A DNA stretch of 64,000 nucleotides, taken from JBBIPZ01 sp037442505 [NCBI: Deltaproteobacteria bacterium] (GTDB lineage Bacteria; CALINM01). The stretch lies in assembly GCA_037442505.1 (NCBI GenBank), contig JBBIPZ010000002.1:8085-72084 (forward strand), in the 5' to 3' direction. Below are positions 11,806 through 19,826 of this stretch, one piece after another. Under the pieces are notes generated by a model. The model was not told the DNA's origin. It was given only the letters and a program-made list of their open reading frames with translations, and searched no databases. The position numbers and the translations under genes are program-made. Positions within the stretch are counted from its first letter, which is position 1; each line of letters opens with the position of its first letter.

Positions 11806-11814
11806 AATATATCA
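11806..11814 (-). promoter_or_regulatory. extended -10 promoter of the sensor kinase gene
   Basis: On the minus strand TGATATATT forms an extended -10 (TG at 11813-11814, TATATT at 11806-11811). It ends 8 bases before the kinase ATG at 11797. No ribosome-binding site is present. A good -35 box is not obvious, as expected for an extended -10 promoter. Confidence 0.45.
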
Positions 11815-11846
11815 CGGCAAATAAAAAAAATAAAGTTACATAAAAA

Positions 11847-12323
11847 TTAGCGATTTTCTCTTTGTTTTTCAGCTAAACGCATTTTTCGTCTTTCAATAGC
11901 CTCAAGATTTCTTCTTTTTTCAATCTCGTTTTCAATAATGAGCGGAGGAACAACCTTAGGTTTTCCATTTTCATCAAGAGCAACAAACGTGAGATATGCA
12001 GAAGATGTATGGCGTATCTCGCCTGTGATTGTGTTTTCAGATTCTACACGGACACCTACTTCCATCGAAGTTTTCCCTACATAATTTAAAGATGCCTTTA
12101 AAATAACAAGGTCGCCAACGAAAACGGGATTTATAAAATCGAGTCTATCAATAGAGGCAGTGACAACGTTGCTCCTTGCGTGGCGTTTTGCCACAACACC
12201 AGCAACGGTATCAATCAGCTTCATAATAACACCGCCATGAACATTGCCGGCAGGATTTGCATGTTCTGGATTCATTTCCTGAGCCATGATTGCCTGACTT
12301 TCTTTAACGGTTTTTCCTTCCAT
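11847..12323 (-). CDS. acyl-CoA thioesterase, YciA-like hotdog protein
   Basis: 158 residues with a hotdog thioesterase fold: MNPEHANPAGNVHGG with the GNVHGG active-site helix, MKLIDTVAGVVAKRHA, and SIDRLDFINPV. It resembles the hexameric cytosolic YciA/ACOT family that hydrolyses acyl-CoA. A longer GTG reading from 12356 exists, but GGAGGT placed seven bases before the ATG at 12323 sets the start. The charged C-terminal tail (RRNLEAIERRKMRLAEK) is common in the family. The substrate range is not readable. Confidence 0.92.
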   Translation of the reverse strand: MEGKTVKESQAIMAQEMNPEHANPAGNVHGGVIMKLIDTVAGVVAKRHARSNVVTASIDRLDFINPVFVGDLVILKASLNYVGKTSMEVGVRVESENTITGEIRHTSSAYLTFVALDENGKPKVVPPLIIENEIEKRRNLEAIERRKMRLAEKQRENR

Positions 12324-12363
12324 AATGAATACCTCCATTTTTTTAGATGGTGCCACTAAGACA

Positions 12364-12391
12364 ATTTTATCTAAATTTTTTGTGTTTTCAA
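12364..12391 (-). promoter_or_regulatory. thioesterase gene promoter
   Basis: On the minus strand TTGAAA (12386-12391), a 16-base spacer and TAAAAT (12364-12369) precede the thioesterase gene. This unit has a leader of about 35 bases with a Shine-Dalgarno site, unlike the leaderless units nearby. Confidence 0.5.
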
Positions 12392-12412
12392 AAAAGTTGC
12401 AAAACTGAATTG

Positions 12413-13639
12413 TTATGCAGCATCTCGTAACGCATTAATAGGATCGACTTCGGACGCCTTTTTAGCAGGATAGATACCAGAAAAAAGTCCTAATAGAAGT
12501 GATAGGAAGATCGATAAAGAAATCTGGAAGTAAGAAAAAACAAGGGGGAATTTGCCAACAGCGCTAACTATAATGGTTATGATAGTAGACAACAATATGC
12601 CGAGCAAGCTGCCAAAGATTGTAAGCAAAACAGCCTCTAATAAAAATTGTGTAAGTATGTCAGACTTTTTAGCCCCACAAGCCCTTCGAATGCCTATCTC
12701 TTTTTTTCTTTCAGAAACGGTAAGAATCATAATTGCAAGGATACCAAGCCCCCCTATCGAAAAAGAGAGAAAAGATGCAGTGTTTCCTAACTCTTTAACT
12801 AATTTTGTTGAATCTTCTTTAATGCTTGCGAGGTCTGAAATAGTCTGAACGTGAAAATCGTTTTTTATTCCTTCTTTTAGAGAGTGACTTTTTCTAAGCA
12901 GTTTTGTTATGTCGTTTTTAGCCCTTGATAAAAAAGTTTCATCTGACACCTGTATATATAAGGTAGAAATGTAATCAACATTCAAAACACGCCTTGTCAT
13001 TGTTGTTAAAGGTACCAGCACCTGATTATCCTGATCATTCCCTGTTAAATCAACGCCCATTGGCGCAAGCACACCAACTACTTCAAATGGAGCTCTATAT
13101 AAAAGGATAAACTTTCCGATAGGGTCTTTGTCTCCAAAAAGATTTTGCCAAACTTTATAACCTATAATCGCCTTCTTTTCATAGTTGTCAATGTCTGTAT
13201 CGCTGAAGAAAGAGCCATTTTGTAAAGAAATTTTTCTAAGTTTAGGATACTCTTTTGTGACACCAGTAACAGTAGCTTGAGTTTTGCTTTCTAAATACCT
13301 TACAGGAAATGAACGGTCAAAAGCTGGAGAGAATGTGGTAACATAAGGCAACATATCTTGAACAAATAAGCCGTCTTTTTCTTTTAATGTTTTTGCAAGA
13401 GAAAATGCAGTGCTTCTGCCAGATGCTTGAATCACTGCTGCCCTGACTATAACAAGGTTTTTCCCAAAGTTTTCAGCCTCAATCTGAACTTTTCGCTCCA
13501 TCATCTTTGTTATATTGCCAACTATGATTAATGATAAAGCACCAAAAGCAATTCCGAGGATAGACAGCAAACTTCTTAATTTATGAATCTTTAAGTTTTT
13601 TAAAGAGAGTTCGGCATTTATTTTAAGTTTGGCAATCAT
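12413..13639 (-). CDS. MacB/FtsX-type ABC permease (second of pair)
   Basis: 408 residues: N-terminal transmembrane helix (about 20-45), a large periplasmic MacB-type core domain (about 50-270), and three C-terminal helices with the conserved KKEIGIRRACGAKKSDILTQ segment and the PAKKASEVDPINALR tail. It is a paralogue of the permease encoded directly upstream, separated by one base. With the ATPase at 14854 it would form a mechanotransmission ABC complex in the inner membrane. Substrates of this family include lipoproteins, peptides and macrolides. Confidence 0.92.
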   Translation of the reverse strand: MIAKLKINAELSLKNLKIHKLRSLLSILGIAFGALSLIIVGNITKMMERKVQIEAENFGKNLVIVRAAVIQASGRSTAFSLAKTLKEKDGLFVQDMLPYVTTFSPAFDRSFPVRYLESKTQATVTGVTKEYPKLRKISLQNGSFFSDTDIDNYEKKAIIGYKVWQNLFGDKDPIGKFILLYRAPFEVVGVLAPMGVDLTGNDQDNQVLVPLTTMTRRVLNVDYISTLYIQVSDETFLSRAKNDITKLLRKSHSLKEGIKNDFHVQTISDLASIKEDSTKLVKELGNTASFLSFSIGGLGILAIMILTVSERKKEIGIRRACGAKKSDILTQFLLEAVLLTIFGSLLGILLSTIITIIVSAVGKFPLVFSYFQISLSIFLSLLLGLFSGIYPAKKASEVDPINALRDAA

Positions 13640-13640
13640 T

Positions 13641-14870
13641 TTAAGCTCTTATCGCATCTACAGGATCAAGCATTGCCGCCTTTTTCGCGGGAACAAGACC
13701 TGCTATAATTCCAACAATTGCAGCAGTTAAAGAAGCCAACCAGAATATTTTGTAAGAAAACATTATGGGTATAGAAGTATAAATTGACAGACCTAAACCG
13801 ATAAGGTAACCCAGCATCAATCCTAAAACACTGCCCATTAGTGATAGCAAAACCGCCTCAAGTAGAAACTGAAGAATGATATGACCTCTTTTTGCTCCAA
13901 AAGCACGCCTAATTCCTATCTCTTTCCTTCTTTCCTGAACAGATATCATAAAGAGATTCGCCATAACAAATCCCCCTACAATAAGTGCTACACCACCAGT
14001 AATACCTAAAAACAGCACAAGTGTTCCCTGTAAAACTAATAAAAACTTTTTGGCATCTTCAGCTGTTCTTATGGTAAAATCATCAACCATTTCTCCTTTT
14101 AGATTGTGTCTGATTCTTAACAGGGCTTTAACATCTTTAATTTTTTGATCTAAATCACCGTGAAAGCGAGCCCTTAAAGCAGATATATACTTGTATTCTT
14201 TAAGATATTTACGCATTACTGTATCAATTGGCATGATAATTCTGTCATCCAGTCGAAAGCTGCCAAACCCTGTCCCTCGTTCTTTTAAAACACCTATAAC
14301 ACGAACTGGTTTGTTTTTAATTAAAATTGTTTTTCCAAGAGCCTTGTCGGCGTCGCTATTGAAGAGTTTTTCTACCACATCTGCGCCTAATACTGCTACA
14401 TTATCATAGTTAAAAATCTCTTTTTCTGTAAAAGCAGAACCCTTTGCTATGCGCCATCCCCACGAAGTAAAATAGTCCTGTGTACTACCAATAATGAGTG
14501 TTTGCCACTTGTTGTTTTCGTAAGAAACCAAAGTATTTCTCATCGCAATCATTGGTATCGTCTCATAACAGCCATCAATTTTATTTTTTATTTCAGCCAT
14601 GTCTTGCAGTGTTATCGTGTTTAATCTTAACCTTGCTGCACGCTGTTGCTCATGACCACCAAAGATTATCATTGAATCTGGACCAAAATCACTTAACAAC
14701 TGATTAGCTTTGTAATTAGCTCCATCTGTTGATGCTACAATTAACGTTATGGAAATGATACCAAGGCTGATACCAAAAATACAAAAAAATGAACGTAAGG
14801 GGTAAGAAAGAATAGCCTCTATAGCCTGAGTCAAAAGATTTAGTTTATAAAGCCTAAATAATGATGCCAT
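13641..14870 (-). CDS. MacB/FtsX-type ABC permease (first of pair)
   Basis: 409 residues with the same architecture as its downstream neighbour: one N-terminal helix (FCIFGISLGIISITLIVAS), a periplasmic core domain, three C-terminal helices, the RRKEIGIRRAFGAKRGHI coupling segment and PAKKAAMLDPVDAIRA. Its start overlaps the ATPase stop by 17 bases. Two different permeases beside one ATPase suggest a heterodimeric transporter rather than the usual MacB homodimer, in which ATPase and permease are one chain. Confidence 0.92.
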   Translation of the reverse strand: MASLFRLYKLNLLTQAIEAILSYPLRSFFCIFGISLGIISITLIVASTDGANYKANQLLSDFGPDSMIIFGGHEQQRAARLRLNTITLQDMAEIKNKIDGCYETIPMIAMRNTLVSYENNKWQTLIIGSTQDYFTSWGWRIAKGSAFTEKEIFNYDNVAVLGADVVEKLFNSDADKALGKTILIKNKPVRVIGVLKERGTGFGSFRLDDRIIMPIDTVMRKYLKEYKYISALRARFHGDLDQKIKDVKALLRIRHNLKGEMVDDFTIRTAEDAKKFLLVLQGTLVLFLGITGGVALIVGGFVMANLFMISVQERRKEIGIRRAFGAKRGHIILQFLLEAVLLSLMGSVLGLMLGYLIGLGLSIYTSIPIMFSYKIFWLASLTAAIVGIIAGLVPAKKAAMLDPVDAIRA

Positions 14871-15522
14871 CGCTAATCTTGATAGTCTTTTTACACATAT
14901 TTGCTATATTGGTGTCGTGAGTAATAATCACGACAGTTTTTCCCTGTCTATTCAACTCCAAAAAGATTTCCATAATTTCTTTAGAGGTCTGGCTATCTAA
15001 GGCACCTGTTGGTTCGTCAGCAAGAATAATTTCAGGGTCGTTTATAAGCGCCCTTGCAATTGCGACACGTTGCTGTTCGCCACCGGATAGTTGAGTTGGT
15101 TTATTATTTATTCGGGTTCCCATGTTGAGCGCCTGAAGCAACTTCACAGCCTTTTGTTTAACATCTTTTAGTGACTTATCTGAGTAGATAGTTGGAATAA
15201 TGACATTTTCCAGCGCTGAGGCGTAAGGAATAAGATGAAACTGCTGAAAAACAAATCCTATATACTGATTTCGCAAAGATGAAAGTTCGTCATCGTTCAA
15301 ACTACTAACGTCTTTACCTTCTAAAAGGTACGTGCCAGAAGACGCCCTGTCCATCAGTCCTAAAATATTCATTAGCGTAGATTTCCCGGAACCGGAAGTT
15401 CCTATAATAGAAAGTAAATCTCCCCTGTAAAGCTCAAGGTTTACACCACGTAAAATAGCGAGTTCTCTATTGCCAATAAAAAAACTTTTTTTAATGTCTT
15501 TTAACTGAATCAGGGGAAGCAT
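14854..15522 (-). CDS. ABC transporter ATPase, LolD/MacB family
   Basis: 222 residues, a stand-alone nucleotide-binding domain with Walker A (GTSGSGKST) near residue 40, Q-loop FVFQQFHLIP, signature LSGGEQQRVAIARAL, Walker B IILADEPTGALD and the switch histidine in VVIITHD. These are classic LolD/MacB-type features. It overlaps the MacA-like gene by one base and the first permease gene by 17 bases, so all five exporter genes form one operon. Confidence 0.95.
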   Translation of the reverse strand: MLPLIQLKDIKKSFFIGNRELAILRGVNLELYRGDLLSIIGTSGSGKSTLMNILGLMDRASSGTYLLEGKDVSSLNDDELSSLRNQYIGFVFQQFHLIPYASALENVIIPTIYSDKSLKDVKQKAVKLLQALNMGTRINNKPTQLSGGEQQRVAIARALINDPEIILADEPTGALDSQTSKEIMEIFLELNRQGKTVVIITHDTNIANMCKKTIKISDGIII

Positions 15523-16757
15523 TATTTTTTCTTCATTTCCTTTGGTTGAGAGGAAGTTTCGATGTATATTTGATCCCCTTCTTTTAAGCCCGACAAAATT
15601 TCGGTATTGGCTTCGTCGCGCACCCCTGTTTTAACTTTTATTGGCACCTTTTTGCCATCTTTGGGGATATATACCACATAGTCGCCATTTTCAAATTTAA
15701 TTGCCTTATTTGGCACAACCAATACATTACTTTTTCTTTCAGAAATAATTTTTGCATGAACAGTCATTTCAGGACGCAAAAGGACAGCATCTTCAGGTTT
15801 AATCTTGACAGTTGCTAAGTAATACACGATATTATCTTTTACCTCGGGTTGTGGATAAATTGCAAAAATAGTTCCTTTAAAAATCTTGTTTCTATATGCG
15901 TCCACCCAGTACTCTACCTCCATGTTTTCTTTAACCTTGCCTATGTCTGTTTCATCGATATAAATCCAGATTTCAAGCCTGGTTGGGTCTAAAATTGTTA
16001 TGAGGTTTGTGGTAGAAAGTCCCGAAACCACCATCTCGCCTTCCTGTGTAGAGACCTGAGATACGATGCCAGAGATTGGCGCATAAATACGTGTATAACT
16101 TAAGCTTACTTCTAAGTTTTTTAACCTTGCTTTGGTTTGGTCTATATTTGCTCTGGCAAGTTTAAGCTGATTTTGATACTCATCGTTAAGTCTTTTTAGT
16201 GTTGCGATTCCCTGTTCCAGCTGGGCTTTATTGATTTCTTGCTCTTTTCTTGCCCTTTCGATTTCATCTTCTGTGGCAAAACCTTTTTTATAAAGCTCTT
16301 CTTGACGTTTAAGATTTGCTGCCGCGTAGTCTGCCTGGGATTTTAAACTTTTGTTAATAGCCTCTTGCTCCTTTATCTTTAGTGGATATGTGTCTTGTAT
16401 CAATTTTAAATTTTGTTCAGCATAAACAAGGTTTGCCTTTGCGTTTTCAATATCCGCAACTATCTGACGATCATCTATCATCGCTATTAGCTGTCCCTTT
16501 TTTACCCTATCCCCTACCTGAAAACCAAGTTTCATCAGTGTGCCCGTTGCCCTTGTGCCTACTTTTACTTGTGCTCCAACCTGAGGCTTGATAATTCCCG
16601 TTTGTTCAACAACACTCGTGATATCAGATTTTTTAACCGTATCCAAGCTTAGCGTTTGAGTTTCTTTCTTCGCTGCGTTCTTTTTTTTGTAAGTAATGGT
16701 GCCCGCAACAGCTATAAAAACGATTAGTACAAAAAGAATGATCAGCTTCTTTTTCAT
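15522..16757 (-). CDS. periplasmic adaptor (MacA-like, RND/HlyD family)
   Basis: 411 residues with an N-terminal membrane anchor (about 5-23), a lipoyl half-motif, a long coiled-coil hairpin (about 95-215, rich in K, E and Q heptads such as LKSQADYAAANLKRQEELYKKG, shown here only in part), the second lipoyl half (YAPISGIVSQVSTQEGE) and beta-barrel/membrane-proximal domains to the end. It would bridge the inner-membrane ABC transporter to the outer-membrane channel. The start overlaps the TolC-like stop by four bases. Confidence 0.93.
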   Translation of the reverse strand: MKKKLIILFVLIVFIAVAGTITYKKKNAAKKETQTLSLDTVKKSDITSVVEQTGIIKPQVGAQVKVGTRATGTLMKLGFQVGDRVKKGQLIAMIDDRQIVADIENAKANLVYAEQNLKLIQDTYPLKIKEQEAINKSLKSQADYAAANLKRQEELYKKGFATEDEIERARKEQEINKAQLEQGIATLKRLNDEYQNQLKLARANIDQTKARLKNLEVSLSYTRIYAPISGIVSQVSTQEGEMVVSGLSTTNLITILDPTRLEIWIYIDETDIGKVKENMEVEYWVDAYRNKIFKGTIFAIYPQPEVKDNIVYYLATVKIKPEDAVLLRPEMTVHAKIISERKSNVLVVPNKAIKFENGDYVVYIPKDGKKVPIKVKTGVRDEANTEILSGLKEGDQIYIETSSQPKEMKKK

Positions 16758-18019
16758 TTTATATCCTCAAAACTTGCTATGCCCAAGGTACGTTCAAGTG
16801 CGGTTTTAGACTGATATACCAAAAGCAAGGCAGATATTCTGCTTTCACGTGCAGCAGAAAGATTGATTTCAGCCTGAAGTAGAGTCAGGATGTCGCCTTT
16901 TCCAACACGATATTCTTCATAACTTTGTTTATATGTCTCGGTTGCTGATTTTAAAATCTCTTCGGCAACTTTGACACGTTCAACATTTGAGTTGAAGTCT
17001 TCGGTAACTTTTTTTACGTCCAGTAAAATGACTCGTTTTGTCTCTTCCAGCCTTTGTTTTTGAGATAATATATCGCGTTCAGAGGCGTCATAACGGTAAT
17101 ATTTTCCAACCCCAGAAAAGAGGTTCCAGCTCAAACTTAAACCAAAACGTGTTTCGTCTGTGGATGGGAAAAAACTTCTGTCATAACGATTATAGCTTAG
17201 CGAAGCAACGGCTTGCGGCAAAAAATCACCATACACATTTTGTTTTTCTGCCTCCAGTCGTTTTTCTAACAACCGTTCCCTTATCAGTTCATCTCTATTT
17301 TCTAAGGCTATATTAAAAAGCTCTTTTTCTTTTAAAGGCAGGTCAAAAGCCAACAGGGTCTCTTCAAAATCGGTTTCTACCAGATTTTTGTTGCAGATGC
17401 TCGAAATTTCGTAAATAAGTTTGGCGAGATTACTTTTTGATGTAACAAGATCTAATCTGGCATTTTCCATTCTCACTTTTGCTTGATATACGTCAGAAAG
17501 TTTAGCAAGACCAACATCCCTTTTTGCCTGTGCCAATAAGAAAGTTTTTTCGGCAGCTTTAAAAGCTTCATTGCGAGAACCCAAAATCATCTTTTCGGCA
17601 AGTATTCGGTAATAAAGGTCTTTAACCTGTCTAAAAAGCTCTTTTTCTGCGAGTGATAATGTTTGTTTTTCGATTAAAAATGTATAACTATAAGAGTCTT
17701 TTATATACGCCCTTTTGGGATCGAAAAGCTTATATCCCAGATTTACAGAAAAACCAAAATACCCCTTGTCGTCCTGAAGCGGGTTTATCTCTGATTGAAG
17801 GTAGCGGTTGTAATTAAGAGATAGGTCCAGAGAAGGATAATAGGGATCAAAAGAAGATTTGTATCTTAAGTACTGAGCATCTTTTTTATAAGCCTGCTCT
17901 TTTAAGGCAGGATAATTTGTTTTGGCTTCTTGGAGCAGCTCTTTTAGTGTAATGGAATAAGCAGTTTCAGAAGCAAATAACAAGAAAGCGGCAAAAATAA
18001 AACAAAAAAAGTATCTCAT
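16754..18019 (-). CDS. TolC-family outer membrane efflux protein
   Basis: 421 residues with a signal peptide (about 1-20, FFCFIFAAFLLFASETAYS) and the two-repeat outer-membrane efflux protein fold, with long helices such as LAQAKRDVGLAKLSDVYQAK and the matching second-half YRVGKGDILTLLQAEINLS. I start it at the ATG at 18019 rather than 18052 because this gives a standard signal peptide and because a TATAAT box lies nine bases upstream, inside the longer reading. It is the first gene of the exporter operon. Confidence 0.9.
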   Translation of the reverse strand: MRYFFCFIFAAFLLFASETAYSITLKELLQEAKTNYPALKEQAYKKDAQYLRYKSSFDPYYPSLDLSLNYNRYLQSEINPLQDDKGYFGFSVNLGYKLFDPKRAYIKDSYSYTFLIEKQTLSLAEKELFRQVKDLYYRILAEKMILGSRNEAFKAAEKTFLLAQAKRDVGLAKLSDVYQAKVRMENARLDLVTSKSNLAKLIYEISSICNKNLVETDFEETLLAFDLPLKEKELFNIALENRDELIRERLLEKRLEAEKQNVYGDFLPQAVASLSYNRYDRSFFPSTDETRFGLSLSWNLFSGVGKYYRYDASERDILSQKQRLEETKRVILLDVKKVTEDFNSNVERVKVAEEILKSATETYKQSYEEYRVGKGDILTLLQAEINLSAARESRISALLLVYQSKTALERTLGIASFEDIK

Positions 18020-18028
18020 AGTATTAAA

Positions 18029-18034
18029 ATTATA
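18029..18034 (-). promoter_or_regulatory. -10 box of the exporter operon
   Basis: A consensus TATAAT on the minus strand ends nine bases before the TolC-like ATG at 18019. The -35 region is weak (TTAAAG at 17-base spacing). There is no Shine-Dalgarno site before this ATG. Confidence 0.45.
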
Positions 18035-18094
18035 CAGCATTTTCATTTTCACTTTAACTAATTTATAAAAAACATATGAAAAATTTGTGAAAAC

Positions 18095-18292
18095 TTAATT
18101 TGCCTGTTCTTTTTTTGGCAAAGGTGGGATTTTGCCTTTACGTATGTAATTTTTAATTTTTAGTTCTGCATCTATAACTTCTTCTGCAGAAGCACCTGTG
18201 ATTGTGTAGCTGTAACCTTTTTTCGGATCGTAATTTAGCTTTACAGTTAAAGTTGTTGCGATAATTATTAGAAGCAGACTGAAAACTTTCAT
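18095..18292 (-). CDS. small exported or membrane-anchored hypothetical protein
   Basis: 65 residues: an N-terminal hydrophobic segment (FSLLLIIIATTLTV, residues about 4-17) followed by a hydrophilic part with KKGYSYTITGASAEEVIDAELK and a proline-rich end. A strong GGAGGAAGG ribosome-binding site abuts the ATG, which is the main reason to accept it. I do not recognise a family. It is divergent from dprA and precedes the exporter operon, which has its own -10 box. Confidence 0.65.
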   Translation of the reverse strand: MKVFSLLLIIIATTLTVKLNYDPKKGYSYTITGASAEEVIDAELKIKNYIRKGKIPPLPKKEQAN

Positions 18293-18349
18293 CCTTCCTC
18301 CTTTTTTCTTGACAGTTGTTTGAACTTAATGTTAACAAATAAAAACAGA

Positions 18350-19375
18350 ATGAGCAAAGAAGAATTATTTATTTTGTGTTGCCTGAAACTTAAAGAAAGA
18401 GAACTTTATTATTTAACAAAGACAGTTTCATCTTTAAATAATCTCGAGGCGGTAACCAGGCTAAAATTTGATAAAGATGATATTGAGAACGCAAAGCAAC
18501 TAAACAAATATATGCTTGGTAAGGGTATTAAAGTCTGTGCGTTTTTCGAGGATAAATACCCTCAGGTTTTAAAAGAGATACCATTTTATCCCCCTTTTCT
18601 TTTTTATATTGGAGAATATCGGGAAGAAGACGTTAACGCAATTAGTATTGTTGGCTCAAGAAAGGCCTCTTTTAAAGGCATACAACTTACTGAACAGCTT
18701 GTTAAAGGTTTGGCAACGACTTCTGTGACAATTGTTAGTGGTCTTGCATCAGGAATTGATACTGCTGCTCACAAAAAGGCGTTAGAGGAAGGTTTAAGAA
18801 CTATAGCGGTATTGGGTTGTGGTGTGGATGTTGTGTATCCAGCGGCTAACAGAGGGCTTTATAAAAAGATTGCGGAACAAGGCGTGATATTTTCCGAGCA
18901 TCCACCCCGGACACCACCTCTTGCTTTTCATTTTCCAAAAAGAAACAGGATTATCAGTGGCCTTTCAAAGGCAGTCGTGGTTGTAGAGGCAGGCGAAAGA
19001 AGCGGATCACTAATTACAGCGAGATATGCGATGGAACATAATAAAGAACTTTTTGTGTTTCCCAGAACACCACTTGAAGGCAACAGCGAAGGAAATAACA
19101 ATCTGATTAAATTGGGTGCAAAACTTTTAATAAAGCCTGAAGACATTATCCTGGATTTATTTCCTGAACAAGAGATAAAACGCAAAGAAACAAAACCCAA
19201 TTTATCGTTAGAGGAAGAAAAAATTTATTCACATATTAATGAAGACCCTGTAAATATTGACTCTTTGTGTTTTTTACTTGACATGGGACCGTCAACACTG
19301 GCAAACTTCTTGCTTATACTTGAATTAAAAGGATTGATTAAACAGTTGCCCGGCAAGTTTTATGTAAGGGCATAA
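18350..19375 (+). CDS. dprA: DNA-processing protein DprA (Smf)
   Basis: Binds incoming single-stranded DNA and loads RecA during natural transformation. 341 residues: a helical N-terminal part, the Rossmann-like DNA-processing domain (SIVGSRKAS, VSGLASGIDTAAHKKAL, AVLGCGVDVVYPAANRGLY, ERSGSLITARYA) and a C-terminal winged helix (about 285-341). The start is uncertain: ATG at 18329 is also in frame. TTGACA at 18309-18314 could be its -35 box. The downstream order smg-topA is conserved in many bacteria. Confidence 0.93.
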   Translation: MSKEELFILCCLKLKERELYYLTKTVSSLNNLEAVTRLKFDKDDIENAKQLNKYMLGKGIKVCAFFEDKYPQVLKEIPFYPPFLFYIGEYREEDVNAISIVGSRKASFKGIQLTEQLVKGLATTSVTIVSGLASGIDTAAHKKALEEGLRTIAVLGCGVDVVYPAANRGLYKKIAEQGVIFSEHPPRTPPLAFHFPKRNRIISGLSKAVVVVEAGERSGSLITARYAMEHNKELFVFPRTPLEGNSEGNNNLIKLGAKLLIKPEDIILDLFPEQEIKRKETKPNLSLEEEKIYSHINEDPVNIDSLCFLLDMGPSTLANFLLILELKGLIKQLPGKFYVRA

Positions 19376-19387
19376 AGAGAGGTAAAA

Positions 19388-19825
19388 ATGAACCAGAGAA
19401 TATTGGAAATTATTGATATTATTGAAAAATATTTTTCAAAAGAGTCCTTTTCTTTTTCAGAAGAGGTTGTTGAGGAACTGCTTTTTGAAGGTTTTTCTGA
19501 AAATGAGATAGAAGAGGCAATGAGCTGGATAGAAACGTATCAAAATGAAAAAGACAAGATGAGTGTATTCGAGGTTAACAGTAAATATAATGATGTTAGT
19601 CTGAATAAAGATGCTTATGATTATTTAAACAGCATTCTAAACAAAAAGATTATTTCTGAAGCAGATTTTGATAACATATTAAACTACTGTCTTTTTCTTG
19701 CAGATAAGGATGTGGATATGCTGAAGCTCTTACAGTACCATATTATCTTTGATAAACTGATAGAGAAGTGGGGGAAGGAAGCAAGGGCAAACTATTTGGC
19801 ATTTTCCTTGAAAAAGGATTGTTAA
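19388..19825 (+). CDS. smg: Smg / DUF494 family protein
   Basis: 145 acidic residues resembling the Smg family (DUF494), with the N-terminal pattern ILEIIDIIEKYF and the helical segment ENEIEEAMSWI. The function is not established; the gene typically lies between smf (dprA) and topA or yrdD, as here. GAGAGGT precedes the ATG. topA follows after one base. Confidence 0.85.
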   Translation: MNQRILEIIDIIEKYFSKESFSFSEEVVEELLFEGFSENEIEEAMSWIETYQNEKDKMSVFEVNSKYNDVSLNKDAYDYLNSILNKKIISEADFDNILNYCLFLADKDVDMLKLLQYHIIFDKLIEKWGKEARANYLAFSLKKDC

Positions 19826-19826
19826 C

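Noticed and set aside
18316-18338. TTGTT...AACAA inverted repeat near the dprA start, resembling a Rex site
   Set aside because: Arms are only five bases and separated by 13, too wide for a Rex operator; likely chance in AT-rich DNA.
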